From positions 1 to 50,476 of the forward strand of contig JBFMDN010000040.1 of assembly GCA_040753915.1 (NCBI GenBank): a stretch of DNA of 50,476 nucleotides, written 5' to 3'. The notes beneath the pieces are model-generated. The model was not told where the DNA came from. It did no database searches and saw only the letters and a list, made by a program, of their open reading frames with translations. The DNA comes from JBFMDN01 sp040753915. GTDB taxonomy: Bacteria > Desulfobacterota > Desulfomonilia > Desulfomonilales > Desulfomonilaceae. Positions 48,051 through 50,476 of this stretch are shown here, piece by piece. Every line of letters begins with the position of its first letter. The first letter of the stretch is position 1. The position numbers and the translations under genes were made by a program.

Positions 48051-48303
48051 GCAGAAAATGCTCTCAACCCAAAAAAAACGCACTCTCCGCTTGGTCCCCT
48101 CGCAGCATCACTGCCGCGTCTTACGTCCACTGTCAATCCATCTCAGTAGACACCAGGAATTTCCCCAGGTTCCCTACCGATCACCTCATCCTCTTCCCCA
48201 TCGGATCGGTACCCCACAAATTTTCCCGGCGCAGTATATGACACCCATCGCCCACCCTTGTTCCTCGGATTTTTCGCAGGACAGGGGGAACACCACCATC
48301 TTC

Positions 48304-50301
48304 CTACGATCTTTCCGTCGTCCTCGTGAGGATCAGGTTCCCGTATGCGTCCACCTCACCGCGCACCCCTGGGGGGAGAAACGTGGTTGATGACGACTCT
48401 GCCGCCAGAGCTGGGCCCTCAAGAATGTGACCCGGACGGAGCGCGCTTCGGTCGAAGACTCGAGCAGTGACCTCCTTTCCCTCGTACACGAGGCGCTGCT
48501 CGCGGTAAGCAGCCGGTCGGTCTGCTGGCTGGCCTACGCGCTCCCACTTGTCGGTAGTGCCTCCTCGCTGCGCCACCAGGCGAACCCGAACGGTAACGAT
48601 CTGCACTGCCGAGTCTTCTCTGCTGTACCCGTACAGGGCAGCGTGTGCTTCGTGGAAGGTAGCAACCGGATCATGGCTCAGGGGAACCGTGATTTCGTAG
48701 GATTGCCCATGGTACCGCATGTCCAGAGAGCAAAGCGCGGACAGCCCTTCCTCTATGCCCTCCTCGCTCAGCTCCTTTGTGCCTTCGTCAATCATCTCAT
48801 CACGGACACGGGCGACGAGAACGAAGGACTCCTCATCTGCATGTCGAAGGATGGTACGGGACAGGTCCCTCACCACATCGGCGAGTGCCATCCCGTAGGC
48901 TGAAAAAACGCCCGCGTCCAGCGGAACGATCACCCGGGGAATGCCCATCGCAGCAGCCAGATCCGCCGCGTGGAGGCCTCCCGCGCCTCCGAAGCTGACT
49001 AGGGTGAGCTCCCTGGGATCGTGCCCCCTTTCCACAGATATGATGCGAAGAGCGCGCTCCATAACCGAGTTCACCACAGTGATTACCCCTTCCGCGGTCG
49101 CTGGTGCGTCCAGTTCGAGAGATCGAGCAAGGGCATCCATGTGCTTTGGCACCTTTTCAGGATAGACCTTCATCTTCCCACCGAGGAAGAATGCCGGATC
49201 GATTCTTCCCAGGAAGAGATTGGCATCCGTAACCGTGATGGCGCTCCCGCGGCCGTAACATACTGGACCGGGATCCGCACCCGCAGAAACGGGGCCCACA
49301 CGGAGCGCGCCGCCTGCATCTTTGAAAGCGATAGAGCCCCCACCTGCTCCCACCGTGTGTATGTCCATCATGGGCACTCGTATGGGATGTCCAGCGATAA
49401 CCCTGTCTCCGGTCAAGGAAGGGCCTCGATCGTAGAGCGAAACGTCCGTGGACGTTCCGCCCATGTCGAAAGTGATGAGTCGATCGATCCCCGTCCGTGC
49501 TGCGATGCGCGCGGCAGCGATCACGCCCCCAGCGGGACCTGACAACACGGTGTGAACCGGACGTCTCGCTGCAATGCGAGCGGGAATGACTCCCCCAGCG
49601 GACTGCATGATGCTCAACCCCACACCGTCCATCCTTGCCTGCAGCCTGTCGATGTAGTGTTCCATGACCGGTTTGAGGCACGCGTTGACCACTACGGTCG
49701 CGGTACGCTCGTATTCTCGAAACTCCGGAAGGATTTCCGAAGAGAGTGAAACGGAGAATCCAAGGGATTGGGCCATCTCTCCGATAGTCTCTTCATGCAC
49801 AGGGTTCGCGTAGGAGTGAAGCAGGCAAACAGCAATGGAAGTGATCCCCGAATCTCTAATCGTCTCGAGGATCTCCTGCACCTCATTCCGGTCGAGAGGA
49901 ACTCCGATCGTCCCATCGTGAAACATCCTTTCCTTTACACCGAATCGCAACTCTCGGGGGATAAGGGGTTGCGCTTTTCGGGGATGAAGGTCGTAGAGGA
50001 TCGGCCGATTCTGGCGCCCTATCTCGAGCACGTCCTCGAAGCCTGCTGTGGTGATGAGGGCCGCTGGTGCAACTTTGCGCTCCAGGAGTGCGTTCGTGGC
50101 AACCGTGGTGCCATGGACAACGCGGTGTATGGGTGAGCAAGAGGAGCCAAGCCCCTGGATGACCGGAGCGGAGGGATCGGCAGGTGAGGAAGGGAGCTTG
50201 GTTGCGGTGATCCGACCCGAATCGTCAACGAATACGAAATCGGTGAAGGTCCCGCCGGTATCGACTCCGACGACTGCAACAGATTTCGATTGGGAATCCA
50301 T
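48304..50301 (-). CDS. Second hydantoinase/oxoprolinase A subunit
   Basis: 665 residues of the HyuA family. VVGVDTGGTFTDFVFVDD near the N terminus, HGTTVATNALLE, LSGPAGGVIAAARIAART and TFDMGGTSTDVSLYD are present. It differs from the HyuA at 35778 in length and detail, so it is a paralogue. No hyuB follows it: the next genes downstream are rRNA promoters. The partner may lie beyond the window edge, or it may use the first HyuB. A dispersed repeat ends about 31 bases before its start. Substrate unknown. Confidence 0.85.
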   Translation of the reverse strand: MDSQSKSVAVVGVDTGGTFTDFVFVDDSGRITATKLPSSPADPSAPVIQGLGSSCSPIHRVVHGTTVATNALLERKVAPAALITTAGFEDVLEIGRQNRPILYDLHPRKAQPLIPRELRFGVKERMFHDGTIGVPLDRNEVQEILETIRDSGITSIAVCLLHSYANPVHEETIGEMAQSLGFSVSLSSEILPEFREYERTATVVVNACLKPVMEHYIDRLQARMDGVGLSIMQSAGGVIPARIAARRPVHTVLSGPAGGVIAAARIAARTGIDRLITFDMGGTSTDVSLYDRGPSLTGDRVIAGHPIRVPMMDIHTVGAGGGSIAFKDAGGALRVGPVSAGADPGPVCYGRGSAITVTDANLFLGRIDPAFFLGGKMKVYPEKVPKHMDALARSLELDAPATAEGVITVVNSVMERALRIISVERGHDPRELTLVSFGGAGGLHAADLAAAMGIPRVIVPLDAGVFSAYGMALADVVRDLSRTILRHADEESFVLVARVRDEMIDEGTKELSEEGIEEGLSALCSLDMRYHGQSYEITVPLSHDPVATFHEAHAALYGYSREDSAVQIVTVRVRLVAQRGGTTDKWERVGQPADRPAAYREQRLVYEGKEVTARVFDRSALRPGHILEGPALAAESSSTTFLPPGVRGEVDAYGNLILTRTTERS

Positions 50302-50331
50302 GTGCCGCGGAAAAAGAAGGGGAGGCCTGCA

Positions 50332-50476
50332 GAAAATGTCTCAAAACTGGGGACACGCCAAAAATCGTAGCACGATTGAGCGTCGATGCGTGGAAAGGCA
50401 CCCTCACCCCAACCCTCTCCCAGAGGGAGAGGGAGCCGAAAGAATCCCCTCTCCCCCGCTTCGGGGGAGAGGGTCA
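50332..50476 (+). repeat. Dispersed repeat, copy 3, cut by the window edge
   Basis: AAAATGTCTCAAAACTGGGG at its start, then the shared core GTAGCACGATTGAGCGTCGAT and CACCCTCACCCCAACCCTC, and the palindrome CTCTCCCCCGCTTCGGGGGAG at the edge. Near identical to copy 2 and in the same orientation. Confidence 0.85.

Noticed and set aside
48131..48136. A third rRNA promoter with TTGACA
   Set aside because: No acceptable -10 at 16-18 bases.

Overview
The window looks like a chromosomal segment of an anaerobic deltaproteobacterium (Desulfobacterota, perhaps a Desulfomonile- or Syntrophobacter-like lineage). The reasons are a siroheme-type heme gene pair (zinc-type hemB with a radical-SAM AhbD-like gene), a dxs/ispA/xseB operon, a family shared with sulfate reducers (DVU0772-like), hydantoinase-type carboxylase genes beside a PaaK-type CoA ligase, and the look of the 16S gene. 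The lineage is inferred by eye; no alignment was run.

Layout. 1-93 is the edge of an IS1380-type transposase. 270-6383 holds a methyltransferase, an HD hydrolase, a secreted protein with a degenerate CHAT domain, rpsT and murJ. 6408-9120 (minus) is the overlapping operon hemB-ahbD-MBL hydrolase. 9195-10359 holds a zinc-ribbon protein and a PIG-L deacetylase. 10512-15155 (minus) is the tightly coupled operon xseB-ispA-dxs-histidine kinase. 15227-19139 holds cell-envelope genes: a TPR protein, a VWA-OmpA protein, a DUF2752 membrane protein, an alpha/beta hydrolase and a small secreted protein with a consensus promoter. 19701-26155 is the run yceD-rpmF-fabD-fabG-acpP-fabF-glyA plus a membrane protein; plsX and fabH are missing from their usual place after rpmF.

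26156-26931 has no protein gene but is rich in other structure: a candidate small RNA with its own promoter and terminator, and a MITE-like element of about 172 bp inserted inside a dispersed repeat. Then come a CDC48-type AAA+ ATPase with a changed second ring, a DVU0772-like protein, a small secreted protein, a large TPR protein, tatA and holA. 35778-41246 is hyuA-hyuB-paaK, followed by a GGCT-like protein and an NMN adenylyltransferase. 42739-48050 is a complete minus-strand rRNA operon (16S, tRNA-Ile, tRNA-Ala, 23S, 5S) with two good promoters, boxA-like elements and a processing stem. A second hyuA ends the window, with another copy of the dispersed repeat beside it.

Most of the protein content is ordinary core metabolism. 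I see no defence island, CRISPR array or prophage. The most unusual items are the anti-Shine-Dalgarno small RNA candidate at 26297-26381, the nested repeats beside it, the CDC48 protein lacking the D2 Walker B glutamate, the CHAT protein lacking its catalytic dyad, and a cysteine-rich histidine kinase in the isoprenoid operon.
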